Origin: MGBC120314 sp051877855
Lineage (GTDB): Bacteria > Bacillota > Clostridia > Lachnospirales > Lachnospiraceae
Length of the DNA stretch: 64,000 nt
Reading direction: 5' to 3'
NCBI GenBank assembly: GCA_051877855.1
Contig: JBJEJH010000052.1
Location: forward strand, 15,501 to 79,500
Under the pieces are notes generated by a model. That model was not told the DNA's origin, ran no database searches, and saw only the letters and a program-made list of their open reading frames with translations. The position numbers and the translations under genes are program-made. Shown in pieces: positions 1 through 9,785 of the stretch (its first letter is position 1; every line of letters starts with the position of its first letter).

Positions 1-2994
1 ATCATCGATATCGGCGGACAGGATATGAAATGCATCAAGATTAAGAACCAGACGGTAGATTCCGTTCAGTTAAATGAAGCTTGTTCTTCCGGTTGCGGAT
101 CTTTCATCGAAACCTTTGCCAAATCCCTGAACTATGAGGTTAAGGATTTTGCCAAGGAAGCATTATTCGCACCTCATCCGATTGACCTTGGAACACGTTG
201 TACCGTATTTATGAATTCCAAGGTAAAACAGGCACAGAAGGAAGGCGCTTCGGTTGCAGATATTTCTGCCGGACTTGCCTACTCCGTTATCAAAAATGCC
301 ATTTACAAGGTTATCAAAGTTACGGATCCTAAGGACCTTGGTTCTCACATCGTGGTTCAGGGTGGTACTTTCTATAATGATGCCGTTCTTCGAAGCTTTG
401 AGAAGATTACCGGTGTCCATGTTGTACGCCCGGACATTGCCGGTATCATGGGTGCTTTCGGTGCGGCTCTCATCGCCAGAGAACGATACAAGGGTCAGCC
501 AACCACCATGCTTACCATCGATAAGATCAACGAGCTTACATTTGACACCAAGATGGCTCGCTGCAAGGGATGTACCAACCAGTGTCATCTTACCATCAAC
601 CGTTTCTCCGGTGGCAGACAATACATCACCGGTAACCGTTGTGAACGTGGACTTGGCAAGGAAAAGAACAAGGAAAATATACCAAATCTTTTCGAATACA
701 AGAACAAACGTCTCTTTACTTATGAATCCTTAAGTGAGGACGAAGCCACCCGTGGCATCGTAGGTATTCCAAGAGTATTAAATATGTACGAAAACTACCC
801 TTACTGGCATACCTTCTTTACGAAGCTCGGATACCGCGTAGTTCTTTCGCCGGAATCCAATCGTAAGATCTATGAATTGGGTATCGAGTCCATTCCAAGT
901 GAATCCGAGTGTTATCCTGCGAAGCTTGCACACGGACATGTCACCTGGCTGATCCGCAATGGTGTGAAGTTCATCTTCTACCCTTGCGTGCCTTATGAAC
1001 GAAATGAATTTCCGGATTCAAACAATCACTACAATTGTCCGATTGTCACTTCTTACGCAGAAAACATTAAGAACAATGTGGAAGAATTAAGATCCAATGA
1101 CATCCAGTTCATGAATCCATTCTGCGCATTTACTTCGGAGGAAATTCTCACCAATCGACTGGTGGAGGTATTTAAGGGTGTGATTCCTGCCTCCGAAATC
1201 AAGGCAGCTGCCAAGGCTGCCTGGTTTGAATTAGAAAACTGTCGGGATGATATCCGTGCCAAGGGTGAGGAAGTTCTTCAATATATGAAGGAAACCGGAA
1301 GACGGGGTATCGTTCTTGCCGGACGTCCATACCATGTAGATCCGGAAATCAATCACGGTATTCCGGAATTGATCAACTCCTACGGTATTGCTGTATTAAC
1401 AGAGGACTCCATCGCGCATCTTGGCGATGTAGAGCGTCCGTTAATCGTTATGGACCAGTGGATGTACCACTCTCGTCTCTACGCTGCAGCAAGCTATGTT
1501 CGCACGCAGGACAACTTAGATCTGATTCAGTTAAACTCCTTCGGATGTGGTCTTGATGCCGTAACAACCGATGCCGTAAATGACATTCTCACAAGTGCAG
1601 GCAAGATTTACACGGTATTAAAGATTGACGAAGTAAACAACTTAGGAGCGGCAAGAATTCGTATCCGTTCATTACTTTCTGCCCTTCGTGTACGAGACAA
1701 CAATAACTATCAGCGTGAAGTAACCGAATACGGCTTAAAGAGAGTCCTCTTTACCGAGGAAATGCGTGATAATTACACCATTCTCTGCCCTCAGATGGCT
1801 CCGCTTCATTTTGAAATATTACAGCCGGCACTTCAGAAGTGCGGCTATAACATCGTTGTTCTGGATAATGATAATAAAAATGCCGTGGATGTAGGATTAA
1901 AGTACGTTAATAACGACGCCTGCTATCCTTCTCTCATGGTGATCGGTCAGGTTATGGATGCGGTACTTTCCGGAAAGTATGATATGCACAAAACGGCCAT
2001 CATCATGTCACAGACCGGTGGCGGATGTCGTGCTTCCAACTATATCGGTTTCATCCGTCGTGCACTGGAGAAAGCCGGATACGGCTACGTTCCTGTAATC
2101 TCCTTAAACGTGTCCGGTTTGGAAAAGAATCCGGGATTCACATTTACTGTCGAGCTGATTAAAAAGGCATTGATGGCCATCGTCTACGGTGATATCTTTA
2201 TGAATGTTATCTATCGTACCAGACCTTATGAGGCCGAACCGGGCAGTGCCAATGCACTTCATGCCAAGTGGCGTGAGAAATGTATCGCCCAGATTACCAA
2301 GCCAAAGGTAAGCTACAGCGAATTTAGTAAGATTTGTCGTCAGATTGTGGAAGATTTTGATCATCTTCCTCTGCTGGATATCAAGAAACCAAGAGTTGGT
2401 GTCGTTGGTGAGATTCTTGTTAAGTTCCTTCCGGCAGCCAATAACTACCTGGTAGATCTTCTCGAATCCGAGGGGGCTGAAGCTGTTGTGCCGGATCTTA
2501 TGGGATTCTTAGAGTACTGTGCATACAACCAGAACTTCAAGACCGATTATCTTGGATTCAGCAAGAAGGCAAAGTTTGCCAACAATCTCGCCATTGAACT
2601 GATGGAATACTTCCGTAAACCGGCTAAGAAGGCTTTAGCTGCAAGTAAACGTTTTGATGCTCCTGCCACAATCCGTGAAACTGCTTCGGTTGCCGAGGAT
2701 ATCGTATCGATCGGAAACCAGACCGGTGAAGGATGGCTCCTTACCGGTGAAATGGTTGAATTAATTCACCAGGGCGCACCAAACATCGTATGCTGCCAGC
2801 CATTTGCCTGTCTTCCGAATCATATTGTGGGCAAGGGTGTCATCAAGAATCTTCGATTAAAACATCCGGAGGCAAATATCATTGCTGTGGATTACGATCC
2901 GGGTGCCAGTGAGGTAAACCAGCTGAATCGAATTAAGCTGATGCTCTCTACGGCACAGAAGAATCTGGCAAAAGAAAATAATGCATCAAAATAA
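1..2994 (+). CDS. 2-hydroxyacyl-CoA dehydratase activator (HgdC-type) fused to DUF2229, 3' part
   Basis: The frame is open from base 1, so the gene starts before the window; 998 codons minus stop are visible. The first residues read IIDIGGQD, the nucleotide-binding motif of the ASKHA fold in HgdC/BadF-type CoA-dehydratase activases, followed by NEACSSGCGSF, which resembles the region holding the [4Fe-4S] cysteine. The activase domain runs to about residue 160 (GAFGAALIARE). A cysteine-rich linker (CKGCTNQCH) and long HgdB/DUF2229-like domains follow (GRPYHVDPEINHG, near residue 435). Known fused proteins are about 1,400 residues, so roughly 400 are missing upstream. Activases inject an electron into dehydratases by ATP-driven reduction. 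The role of the giant fused forms is unsettled, so the substrate is unknown. Oxygen sensitivity implies an anaerobe. Confidence 0.85.
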   Translation: MIDIGGQDMKCIKIKNQTVDSVQLNEACSSGCGSFIETFAKSLNYEVKDFAKEALFAPHPIDLGTRCTVFMNSKVKQAQKEGASVADISAGLAYSVIKNAIYKVIKVTDPKDLGSHIVVQGGTFYNDAVLRSFEKITGVHVVRPDIAGIMGAFGAALIARERYKGQPTTMLTIDKINELTFDTKMARCKGCTNQCHLTINRFSGGRQYITGNRCERGLGKEKNKENIPNLFEYKNKRLFTYESLSEDEATRGIVGIPRVLNMYENYPYWHTFFTKLGYRVVLSPESNRKIYELGIESIPSESECYPAKLAHGHVTWLIRNGVKFIFYPCVPYERNEFPDSNNHYNCPIVTSYAENIKNNVEELRSNDIQFMNPFCAFTSEEILTNRLVEVFKGVIPASEIKAAAKAAWFELENCRDDIRAKGEEVLQYMKETGRRGIVLAGRPYHVDPEINHGIPELINSYGIAVLTEDSIAHLGDVERPLIVMDQWMYHSRLYAAASYVRTQDNLDLIQLNSFGCGLDAVTTDAVNDILTSAGKIYTVLKIDEVNNLGAARIRIRSLLSALRVRDNNNYQREVTEYGLKRVLFTEEMRDNYTILCPQMAPLHFEILQPALQKCGYNIVVLDNDNKNAVDVGLKYVNNDACYPSLMVIGQVMDAVLSGKYDMHKTAIIMSQTGGGCRASNYIGFIRRALEKAGYGYVPVISLNVSGLEKNPGFTFTVELIKKALMAIVYGDIFMNVIYRTRPYEAEPGSANALHAKWREKCIAQITKPKVSYSEFSKICRQIVEDFDHLPLLDIKKPRVGVVGEILVKFLPAANNYLVDLLESEGAEAVVPDLMGFLEYCAYNQNFKTDYLGFSKKAKFANNLAIELMEYFRKPAKKALAASKRFDAPATIRETASVAEDIVSIGNQTGEGWLLTGEMVELIHQGAPNIVCCQPFACLPNHIVGKGVIKNLRLKHPEANIIAVDYDPGASEVNQLNRIKLMLSTAQKNLAKENNASK

Positions 2995-3040
2995 AAAAGG
3001 GTCTTTCGCTTCACGATACTCAGAAGCGAAAGACCCTTTT
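2995..3040. terminator. Bidirectional intrinsic terminator
   Basis: A perfect 18-bp inverted repeat (arms 2995-3012 and 3023-3040, AAAAGGGTCTTTCGCTTC and its complement) has a 10-base loop. It begins directly after the TAA stop of the activase gene. A-rich and T-rich outer ends on both strands let it stop the plus gene and the convergent minus-strand operon ending at 3084. Confidence 0.9.
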
Positions 3041-3057
3041 ACACGATCTTATATAAT

Positions 3058-3072
3058 GGGCGTTTGCGAAAC
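3058..3072 (+). repeat. Possible end fragment of the TTTGCG intergenic repeat
   Basis: GGGCGTTTGCGAAAC is nearly the terminal sequence of the repeat copy at 40.35 kb (GGGCGTTTGCGATAA on the minus strand). Only about 12 bases match and no inner arm follows, so this may be chance or a relic. Confidence 0.25.
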
Positions 3073-3083
3073 GAACTCATCCC

Positions 3084-3992
3084 CTACTCCTTTCGCACTG
3101 CCACATATTTCTCGTAGATCATCTGTGGATTATAGGACAACTTGGCCTGACGAAGACCTTCTAATCCCATGTCATCTTCACGGTTCACATACTCATACTG
3201 ACCAAGTAAGGTATGTTCTGCAAATTGCTGATTGATAGCCGCATAAATTCCCACCACATCATCCAGCGCCTTTTCAAAATGGGTTACAAAAGTATTGAAA
3301 GAAAGACGCTCCCCTATGGTAAATGCCTTAACATCGCCATCCACCCGGATCAGTCCACCCTCAAAACCAAATTCTTCATAATGATCCAAGGCCGCATCAA
3401 TAATGCCCGATTCATAAGCAAGGGAATCGGAAAAGATTCCTCTCTCTTTATGTCTACGCATCCATTCATTCTTCATTTCCCTACACTCTTCGATATTATC
3501 CCCACAGATTTCTTCATAGGAATAATTACTATAGCTCTTACGGAATTGATTGAGATGATTCTTTTTCTTATGATACTTTCCACCACTTAAAGTTGCCAGC
3601 TTTTCCACGGAATAAATGTAATCGCAGTGGTCACGATCCATTGTAAATTCATAGGAAAGAGCAGGATCCCCCGTGGCGATCATCTCATCCTTCATTGTCT
3701 CTGTGAGGCAGGTAATTGCATAGGTCTTACCAAATTTTTTAGCGTCCTGATCAATAAACTGTAAAATGGTGCTTACTTTACCATGAAAATCCGGTGTACA
3801 GTAAATCACTTCATTGTCTAAAGGTAATCGGTAAAGCAGCACGTCCTCCACCAAAGCATACTCCATCTTACCTTCCCTGTCCCACAGGATATTGTTTCCA
3901 AAGCTAAATTCACAACACAGATTATCATTATGCATCAGGTATTTTCTTATTGTTTCACGATCTTCCATCGTAATCTTCTTAAATTCTGTCAT
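3084..3992 (-). CDS. DUF2156 family protein (GNAT-fold, PG-lysyltransferase C-terminal-like)
   Basis: 302 residues, the usual length for stand-alone DUF2156 proteins. The family shares its fold with the C-terminal half of phosphatidylglycerol lysyltransferase MprF and with FemABX-type aminoacyl transferases. The N-terminus (FKKITMEDRETIRKYL, then a CCEFSFGNNILW-like stretch) and the central KKKNHLNQFRKSY segment are typical. There is no signal peptide or membrane segment, so it is predicted to be cytosolic. It is the last gene of the pheS operon, four bases after the GNAT gene, and is followed by the bidirectional terminator. Substrate unknown. Transfer of an aminoacyl or acyl group is a fold-based inference only. 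Confidence 0.75.
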   Translation of the reverse strand: MTEFKKITMEDRETIRKYLMHNDNLCCEFSFGNNILWDREGKMEYALVEDVLLYRLPLDNEVIYCTPDFHGKVSTILQFIDQDAKKFGKTYAITCLTETMKDEMIATGDPALSYEFTMDRDHCDYIYSVEKLATLSGGKYHKKKNHLNQFRKSYSNYSYEEICGDNIEECREMKNEWMRRHKERGIFSDSLAYESGIIDAALDHYEEFGFEGGLIRVDGDVKAFTIGERLSFNTFVTHFEKALDDVVGIYAAINQQFAEHTLLGQYEYVNREDDMGLEGLRQAKLSYNPQMIYEKYVAVRKE

Positions 3993-3996
3993 TCAT

Positions 3997-4644
3997 TTAA
4001 TATGGAATAAAACCGTAAATACGGATTCCATTCGACTTTTTCAACTTCTCATCATAGAGATAAAAAAGTCCACACTCCTTATTATTTTCAAAAAATCGCT
4101 TTAACATTTCATTGGCATCTTCCGGACAATCCCGGTTATCATCTTCCGTACTTAATTCCTCGAATACATATTCCCTGATTTTTTCATCAAAGAAGAGATT
4201 CTCTCTTTCTGCAGCGTAAGCCTTCACGTTGAAATCAAATTGTTCATAAAAGTGATATAGTTTCCCGTCTGCCGGCATCAAATACAAAAAACTGCAACCA
4301 AGTTTCTCTCCCTGCACTACAGCCTCCCTGATCAGTTTACTCATAATGCCCCTGTTTCGATATTCTTTCCTCGTTGCAAGAGCATAAAGATAAGCTCCCC
4401 GTATGTCAACGTTTCCATCATGGGATAATGCCTTAGGTGATACCTTCTCACCCTCCCCGGACACATATCTGCAGGGAATCATATTCAACATGGAAACGAC
4501 TTGTCCATCTTCCCGGTACACGAGAGTTTTCTTCTGATTCACCAATTCCGCGAAGAACTTCTTTGCAAAGTATTCCTCATGAAATGATTCTTCCCACAAG
4601 GATACCAAATTATTTATATCACTTTCATTTGCATACCCGATCAC
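3997..4644 (-). CDS. GNAT family N-acetyltransferase
   Basis: 215 residues. The acetyl-CoA pyrophosphate loop appears as YRNRGIMSKL (motif A, R-x-x-G-x-G/A-like, with I where the second G is usual), preceded by a beta strand (GAYLYALATR). The shape resembles the N-terminal Eis-like GNAT domain but lacks the Eis C-terminal domains. It sits 12 bases after queA and four before the DUF2156 gene, a tight pair of two GNAT-fold proteins at the end of the operon. Substrate not predictable. Confidence 0.8.
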   Translation of the reverse strand: MIGYANESDINNLVSLWEESFHEEYFAKKFFAELVNQKKTLVYREDGQVVSMLNMIPCRYVSGEGEKVSPKALSHDGNVDIRGAYLYALATRKEYRNRGIMSKLIREAVVQGEKLGCSFLYLMPADGKLYHFYEQFDFNVKAYAAERENLFFDEKIREYVFEELSTEDDNRDCPEDANEMLKRFFENNKECGLFYLYDEKLKKSNGIRIYGFIPY

Positions 4645-4656
4645 GGACTCACCTGC

Positions 4657-5694
4657 CTATTTGCTTTGATCTGTAATAAACATCGCATCGCCAAAACTAA
4701 AGAAACGATAGCGCTCCTTCACTGCCTCCTGATATGCCGCAAGCACATGTTCTCTCCCGGCTAATGCAGAAACCAGCATAATCAATGTGGATTCCGGCAA
4801 ATGGAAATTCGTAATGAGGCAGTCTAACACCTTGAACTGATAACCCGGATAAATAAAAATCTCGGTCCACCCGCTTCCTGCAGGGACTGTTCCATCGGAA
4901 AGGGCCGCAGATTCCACGGTACGGCAGCTGGTGGTTCCAACACAGATTACTCTGCCTCCATTAGCCTTGGTGCGATTGATCTTGTCCGCTTCCTCCTGCT
5001 CGATACAATAGAATTCCGAATGCATGTGGTGATTTAAGATATCATCCTCCTTCACCGGGCGGAATGTTCCAAGACCCACGTGCAATGTCACACTGGCGAT
5101 TTCTACCCCCATGGCCTTAATCTCTTCCAGCAGTTCCTTCGTAAAATGCAATCCCGCAGTCGGGGCTGCAGCGGAGCCTTCATGCTTCGCATATACGGTC
5201 TGATAACGATTCTTATCCTGTAACTGATGGGTGATATATGGTGGTAACGGCATCTGTCCCAGTTCATCCAGTATCTCCTCAAAGATCCCCTGATATTCAA
5301 AATGAATCAGCCGATTTCCTTCTTCCACGATATCCACAACTTCGCCCACTAATTTGCCATCACCGAAAGTAATTCGTGCGCCCACTCGAGCCTTCTTTCC
5401 CGGTTTCACAAGGGTCTCCCACACATCATTTTCACGACGTTTAAGAAGAAGAACCTCGATCAGTGCCCCCGTGTCTTCCTTCGTTCCCATAAGACGGGCA
5501 GGAATTACCTTGGTATTATTAATAACTAAGCAATCTCCCTTATGAAGATACTCTGTAATGTTTTTAAATATACGATGTTCCGTTTCACCGGTCTCCTTAT
5601 TAAGAACCAGCAACCGGGAACCCGAACGATCCTCCAACGGATCCTGTGCAATTAACTCTTCCGGCAAATCAAAATAAAAATCTTTTTTTTGCAT
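4657..5694 (-). CDS. queA: tRNA preQ1(34) S-adenosylmethionine ribosyltransferase-isomerase QueA
   Basis: 345 residues, the normal family length. The protein opens with the hallmark FYFDLPEELIAQDPLEDR and contains GSAAAPTAGLHFT and VTLHVGLGTFRPV, both conserved in QueA. The enzyme transfers and isomerises the ribosyl moiety of S-adenosylmethionine onto preQ1-modified tRNA to give epoxyqueuosine at the wobble position of GUN anticodons. It lies in the pheST operon 20 bases after the SpoIID-like gene. Other queuosine genes (tgt, queG) are not in the window. Confidence 0.97.
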   Translation of the reverse strand: MQKKDFYFDLPEELIAQDPLEDRSGSRLLVLNKETGETEHRIFKNITEYLHKGDCLVINNTKVIPARLMGTKEDTGALIEVLLLKRRENDVWETLVKPGKKARVGARITFGDGKLVGEVVDIVEEGNRLIHFEYQGIFEEILDELGQMPLPPYITHQLQDKNRYQTVYAKHEGSAAAPTAGLHFTKELLEEIKAMGVEIASVTLHVGLGTFRPVKEDDILNHHMHSEFYCIEQEEADKINRTKANGGRVICVGTTSCRTVESAALSDGTVPAGSGWTEIFIYPGYQFKVLDCLITNFHLPESTLIMLVSALAGREHVLAAYQEAVKERYRFFSFGDAMFITDQSK

Positions 5695-5714
5695 ATTTAT
5701 CTCTCCAAAAAGCT

Positions 5715-7322
5715 CTATCGAATATCCACCTTATTGTAATAATGATGAATAATGCTTTCACAATCATATCCCTGTAATGCAAGACTCTGGGCCCCGGACT
5801 GGCTTAACCCGACACCATGTCCATATCCCATTCCTGCAAAATACAAGGTATTATTATCCAATGGTGCAGTTCTTGGATAATTCCACAAATTATCCTCACT
5901 GATCACTATATACTGTTCCAATGTGGCACTGGCCTGACTAATGGCCCCATCACCACTGATGATATAAGAATTACTGATCTGTTTCTGCGTGTTCTGATTC
6001 GCACTCTGAACATAGATTTGATCAGGAACATCTCCTGCCTTGATAATCCTCACCTTGGTACTCGGAAGTGACAAGGTTGAACTGATATCTTCTTTCTGAA
6101 GAACCGCCGAACCACCACTGCCATTGACCTTTAACTGATAGATTCTTCCCGAATCCGCACGAATCTGTGCCGAAATACTGCTGACCGAACCCACCGAATA
6201 TCCTTTCCCCGACAACGCCGAGGATATTTCTGTCAGGCTCTTAGACACAATCCAAGGTGCCTTCTCCTGATAAAGCTCGGTATTATCCGGCACACCTCTA
6301 AAGTATGTCAGGGGAACATCCCACACGTCTTCACAACTTGCCGTATGTCCGCCACTCGTAGAATAAAAGTAAGCTTTAATCACATTTTCGCGATAATAAA
6401 TCATCTTACCCCTGGTCTCATCCACCGCCTGATTGGTTCGTTCATTCTCCGATCCATAACCACGGTAAACCTGACTGTAGGTTGTATCGTATAAAGCATA
6501 GCCATTATCGGCGCCAAAGACCACACTGCGCTTATCCAGGGCATAAGCATAACTTCTGGCGCACAATGCCTGGGCTTTCAATGCTTCCATTTCCCAGGAA
6601 GGAACCATCTCACAGGCAATAACACCATAGAGATATTCTTCCATATCCAGCACGCTGACGGCCGTCAGTGTACTCTTACCACCAAAACGTCCGATCTCAA
6701 TCTTTCCCCGGTACTGACGTTCTCCAAGATCGATCACATAGACCCCCTTGTCATTCTCCGTTGCAGCACCAAACTGTGGATACTGGTTCCGGCTGTCCAC
6801 ATCAATCAATAAGGTTCCGCCATCCCAGGACATCTTCTCACGATAGGACATTTCACAGGTTGAAGCCTCAAAATGAATCTTTCCGCTACTTTCCAGGGAA
6901 ACCGCCATGGAAGCGGCCGCCTCCAATGAATCCCCGGTTACATAGATACGGTAAGTAGCATTTCCTGTGATTGCCGGAAGTACCTGATCTCCCGAAACTT
7001 TTAATGAATGAATCGCATTCATAACCTCAGAATAAGTACTGTACTGCGTCACGGATGCATAACAATAACGTCCCTCCGGAGTAAATGTAAATCCGCTGTT
7101 TCCGGTGAACACGTCATTTTCCACAAATGTACCATCCACCGCATAGCCCATACTTACCGATGTATTCTTAATCGTAAGTGAGGATTTACCCTCATAATTA
7201 CTGGTAAGACCAATGCGTACCACGTAATTTTCCGTGTCAGCAAAAACAGGCTGCACGGTATAAACACATATGAAGTTGATCAATAAAATCATGGTGAGTA
7301 GATACCCTGCAGCCCTTTTCAT
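5715..7322 (-). CDS. SpoIID/LytB domain-containing secreted protein
   Basis: 535 residues. Residues 1-28 form a signal peptide (basic MKR, hydrophobic core, QPVFA cleavage region). The SpoIID domain starts near residue 225 with MEEYLYGVIACEM, where the family's catalytic glutamate lies, and ends with the diagnostic GYGHGVGLSQSGAQ. SpoIID-family proteins are lytic transglycosylases acting on denuded peptidoglycan strands in sporulation; LytB-type relatives modulate cell-wall amidases. About 200 N-terminal residues of unassigned beta-rich sequence could be a wall-binding region. It lies between pheT and queA in an otherwise translation-related operon. Whether it is the true sporulation SpoIID or a paralogue cannot be told here. 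Confidence 0.85.
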   Translation of the reverse strand: MKRAAGYLLTMILLINFICVYTVQPVFADTENYVVRIGLTSNYEGKSSLTIKNTSVSMGYAVDGTFVENDVFTGNSGFTFTPEGRYCYASVTQYSTYSEVMNAIHSLKVSGDQVLPAITGNATYRIYVTGDSLEAAASMAVSLESSGKIHFEASTCEMSYREKMSWDGGTLLIDVDSRNQYPQFGAATENDKGVYVIDLGERQYRGKIEIGRFGGKSTLTAVSVLDMEEYLYGVIACEMVPSWEMEALKAQALCARSYAYALDKRSVVFGADNGYALYDTTYSQVYRGYGSENERTNQAVDETRGKMIYYRENVIKAYFYSTSGGHTASCEDVWDVPLTYFRGVPDNTELYQEKAPWIVSKSLTEISSALSGKGYSVGSVSSISAQIRADSGRIYQLKVNGSGGSAVLQKEDISSTLSLPSTKVRIIKAGDVPDQIYVQSANQNTQKQISNSYIISGDGAISQASATLEQYIVISEDNLWNYPRTAPLDNNTLYFAGMGYGHGVGLSQSGAQSLALQGYDCESIIHHYYNKVDIR

Positions 7323-7350
7323 AACAATTCTCCTAAATTACAAATACATA

Positions 7351-9768
7351 TTAACCACGAAGTTCGATTCCAAGTTCCTTTAAGGCCTTCAAAATCTTTT
7401 CCATTACCTCATTAACATCCTTATCCTCCAAGGTCTTCTCCTTAGAACGGAATGTAATAGAGTAAGCAACGGACTTATATCCTTCCTTAATCTGTGTTCC
7501 CTCGTAGATATCAAACAAGTTATAATCCTCTAATAACTTACCGCCACGCTTCTCAATAACCTCCTCAACGGTACCAACTAAGATGCTCTTAGGCATTACC
7601 ATACTGATATCTCTTGTTACCGCCGGGAATTTTGCTAATCCACGGTACTTAATTTCAAAGGAAGCCTTCTCAAGTACAGCCGGAAGATCAATTACTGCCA
7701 CATAAGCACGATCACCGATCTGATAGTTATCCGCCACATCCGGATGCACCTCACCCATGTAACCGATGACTTCACCGGCATACATGATATTGGCCTGACG
7801 TCCCGGATGTAAGAAATTCTTGGCAGCATTCGGATCATAACTAACGCGATTTGTCATACCAATCTTATCCAGGAATTCTTCCACGACACCCTTCATGGTA
7901 AAGAAATCGCCTTCGCCATACATACCAAGGGTGAACTGCATTCTCTCATCCGGCAGTTCTGTTACAGGAACTGCCTTTGGAAGATAAATATTCGCAAGTT
8001 CATATAACTTAACATTCTTGTTACGTCTATTATAATTGGTTGAAAGGGATGTGAGCATACCATTTAATGGAAGTGTTCTCATGATGGAGAAATCTTCACC
8101 CAATGGATTGGAAATCGTAACCGTATTACGAAGCACATCATCCTTATCCAGTGTCAGCTTATCAAATACCTTCGGACTTTCAAAGGAGTATGTCATACTC
8201 TCTGAGAATCCACAGTACTCTGCAACATCCTTAGCGATGGATTCAATCTTTAACTTATAGGAAATCTTTCCGGTTCCGGCAGCATTGGAAGGAAGTGTTG
8301 TCGGAATTTTGTCATATCCATAGAATCTTGCAACTTCCTCTGCAAGGTCTGCCATAAGGTGTACATCCTGTCTCCAGGATGGAACGATAACCTCCTGCGA
8401 ACCCTCATCAAATCCAAGATCAATTTTCTTAAAGTATGCCTTCATGGTCTCCGGGTCAATGTCCGTTCCAAGAAGCTTATTAATCTTCTCCGGCTCAAAC
8501 TTAACACGATTTCCTTCTTTTCTTTCAGGGTATACGTCAACCATTCCGCCAACAACTTCACCGGCACCTAATTCCTCAATCAACTGACATGCTCGGTTGA
8601 TTGCCTCTTCTGCGGTGTTTGGATCAAGACCCTTTTCAAACTTTCCGGAAGCGTCGGTACGAAGTCCCACCTTCTTAGCCGAAAGACGAATATTGGTTCC
8701 GTCAAATGTTGCAGCTTCAAATAACATGGTCTTAACATTATCGGTAATCTTGGAATTCTCTCCACCCATAATGCCCGCAAGACCAACGGATTTTTCACCA
8801 TCACAAATCATGAGGATGGATGGATCCAGTTTTCTTGTCTGTCCGTCCAATGTAACGAACTCTTCGCCTTCTGTGGCACGTCTTACAATAATCTGCTTTC
8901 CTGCAATCATATCAAGATCGTATGCATGCATCGGCTGACCAAATTCTTCCATAACGTAATTGGTAATATCCACAATATTGTTGATCGGACGAATGCCGCT
9001 GGCAGCAAGGCGTCTCTGCATCCACTCCGGTGACGGAGCAATCTTAATATTCTTTACAACTCTTGCAGTATAACGTGGGCAAAGATCCTTATCTAAAACC
9101 TCAACCTTAATATAGTCATTTACATCCTCTGCATTTCCTGTCTTTGCAACTACCGGCGGAACGAATTCCTTATTAAAAGTTGCTGCCGCTTCTCTTGCAA
9201 TACCAAGCACGCTGTAACAGTCCACACGGTTGGATGTGATTTCATATTCAAATACCACATCATTTAATCCAAGGTATGCAACGGCATCCTCGCCAACCGG
9301 TGCATCCTCCGGCAAAATGTAAAGTCCGTTTTCCGGTGCCATAGGATAATAATCCCTGGAGGATCCCAATTCTTCGATGGAACACATCATACCGTTTGAT
9401 TCAATACCGCGAAGCTTGCCCTTCTTGATTTTAATTCCACCCGGTGTCTTAGATCCATCATGACCACCGGCAACTCTGCCGCCATCAAGAACCACCGGAA
9501 CCTTAGCCCCTTCGAACACATTCGGTGCACCGGTTACGATCTGAATACTCTCTGTTCCGATATTCACCTGACATATTACAAGCTTATCCGCATCCGGATG
9601 CTGCTCCACTTTTGTCACCTGACCAATCACGATTTTTTCAAGATCGGCATCTAATTTTTCAAAACCTTCGACCTTTGTACCTGTCAAAGTCATTGCATCA
9701 GTATATTCCTGAGGAGTACAATCCAAATCAGGAACATACGCTTTAATCCATGATAATGCTGTATTCAT
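7351..9768 (-). CDS. pheT: Phenylalanine--tRNA ligase beta subunit
   Basis: 805 residues, full length. In order: N-terminal catalytic-like segment, OB-fold tRNA-binding domain (about 40-150, with VEQHPDADKLVICQV), B3/B4 editing domain (about 210-380, with RPINNIVDITNYVMEEFGQP), B5 domain (about 405-475), catalytic-core-like domain, and C-terminal anticodon-binding FDX-ACB domain (about 710-803, YRGLAKFPAVTRDISMV). With PheS it forms the alpha2-beta2 enzyme that charges tRNA-Phe and edits Tyr-tRNA-Phe. It follows pheS by 17 bases and shares its Phe T-box control. Confidence 0.98.
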   Translation of the reverse strand: MNTALSWIKAYVPDLDCTPQEYTDAMTLTGTKVEGFEKLDADLEKIVIGQVTKVEQHPDADKLVICQVNIGTESIQIVTGAPNVFEGAKVPVVLDGGRVAGGHDGSKTPGGIKIKKGKLRGIESNGMMCSIEELGSSRDYYPMAPENGLYILPEDAPVGEDAVAYLGLNDVVFEYEITSNRVDCYSVLGIAREAAATFNKEFVPPVVAKTGNAEDVNDYIKVEVLDKDLCPRYTARVVKNIKIAPSPEWMQRRLAASGIRPINNIVDITNYVMEEFGQPMHAYDLDMIAGKQIIVRRATEGEEFVTLDGQTRKLDPSILMICDGEKSVGLAGIMGGENSKITDNVKTMLFEAATFDGTNIRLSAKKVGLRTDASGKFEKGLDPNTAEEAINRACQLIEELGAGEVVGGMVDVYPERKEGNRVKFEPEKINKLLGTDIDPETMKAYFKKIDLGFDEGSQEVIVPSWRQDVHLMADLAEEVARFYGYDKIPTTLPSNAAGTGKISYKLKIESIAKDVAEYCGFSESMTYSFESPKVFDKLTLDKDDVLRNTVTISNPLGEDFSIMRTLPLNGMLTSLSTNYNRRNKNVKLYELANIYLPKAVPVTELPDERMQFTLGMYGEGDFFTMKGVVEEFLDKIGMTNRVSYDPNAAKNFLHPGRQANIMYAGEVIGYMGEVHPDVADNYQIGDRAYVAVIDLPAVLEKASFEIKYRGLAKFPAVTRDISMVMPKSILVGTVEEVIEKRGGKLLEDYNLFDIYEGTQIKEGYKSVAYSITFRSKEKTLEDKDVNEVMEKILKALKELGIELRG

Positions 9769-9785
9769 TTATCTTTACCTCCTGA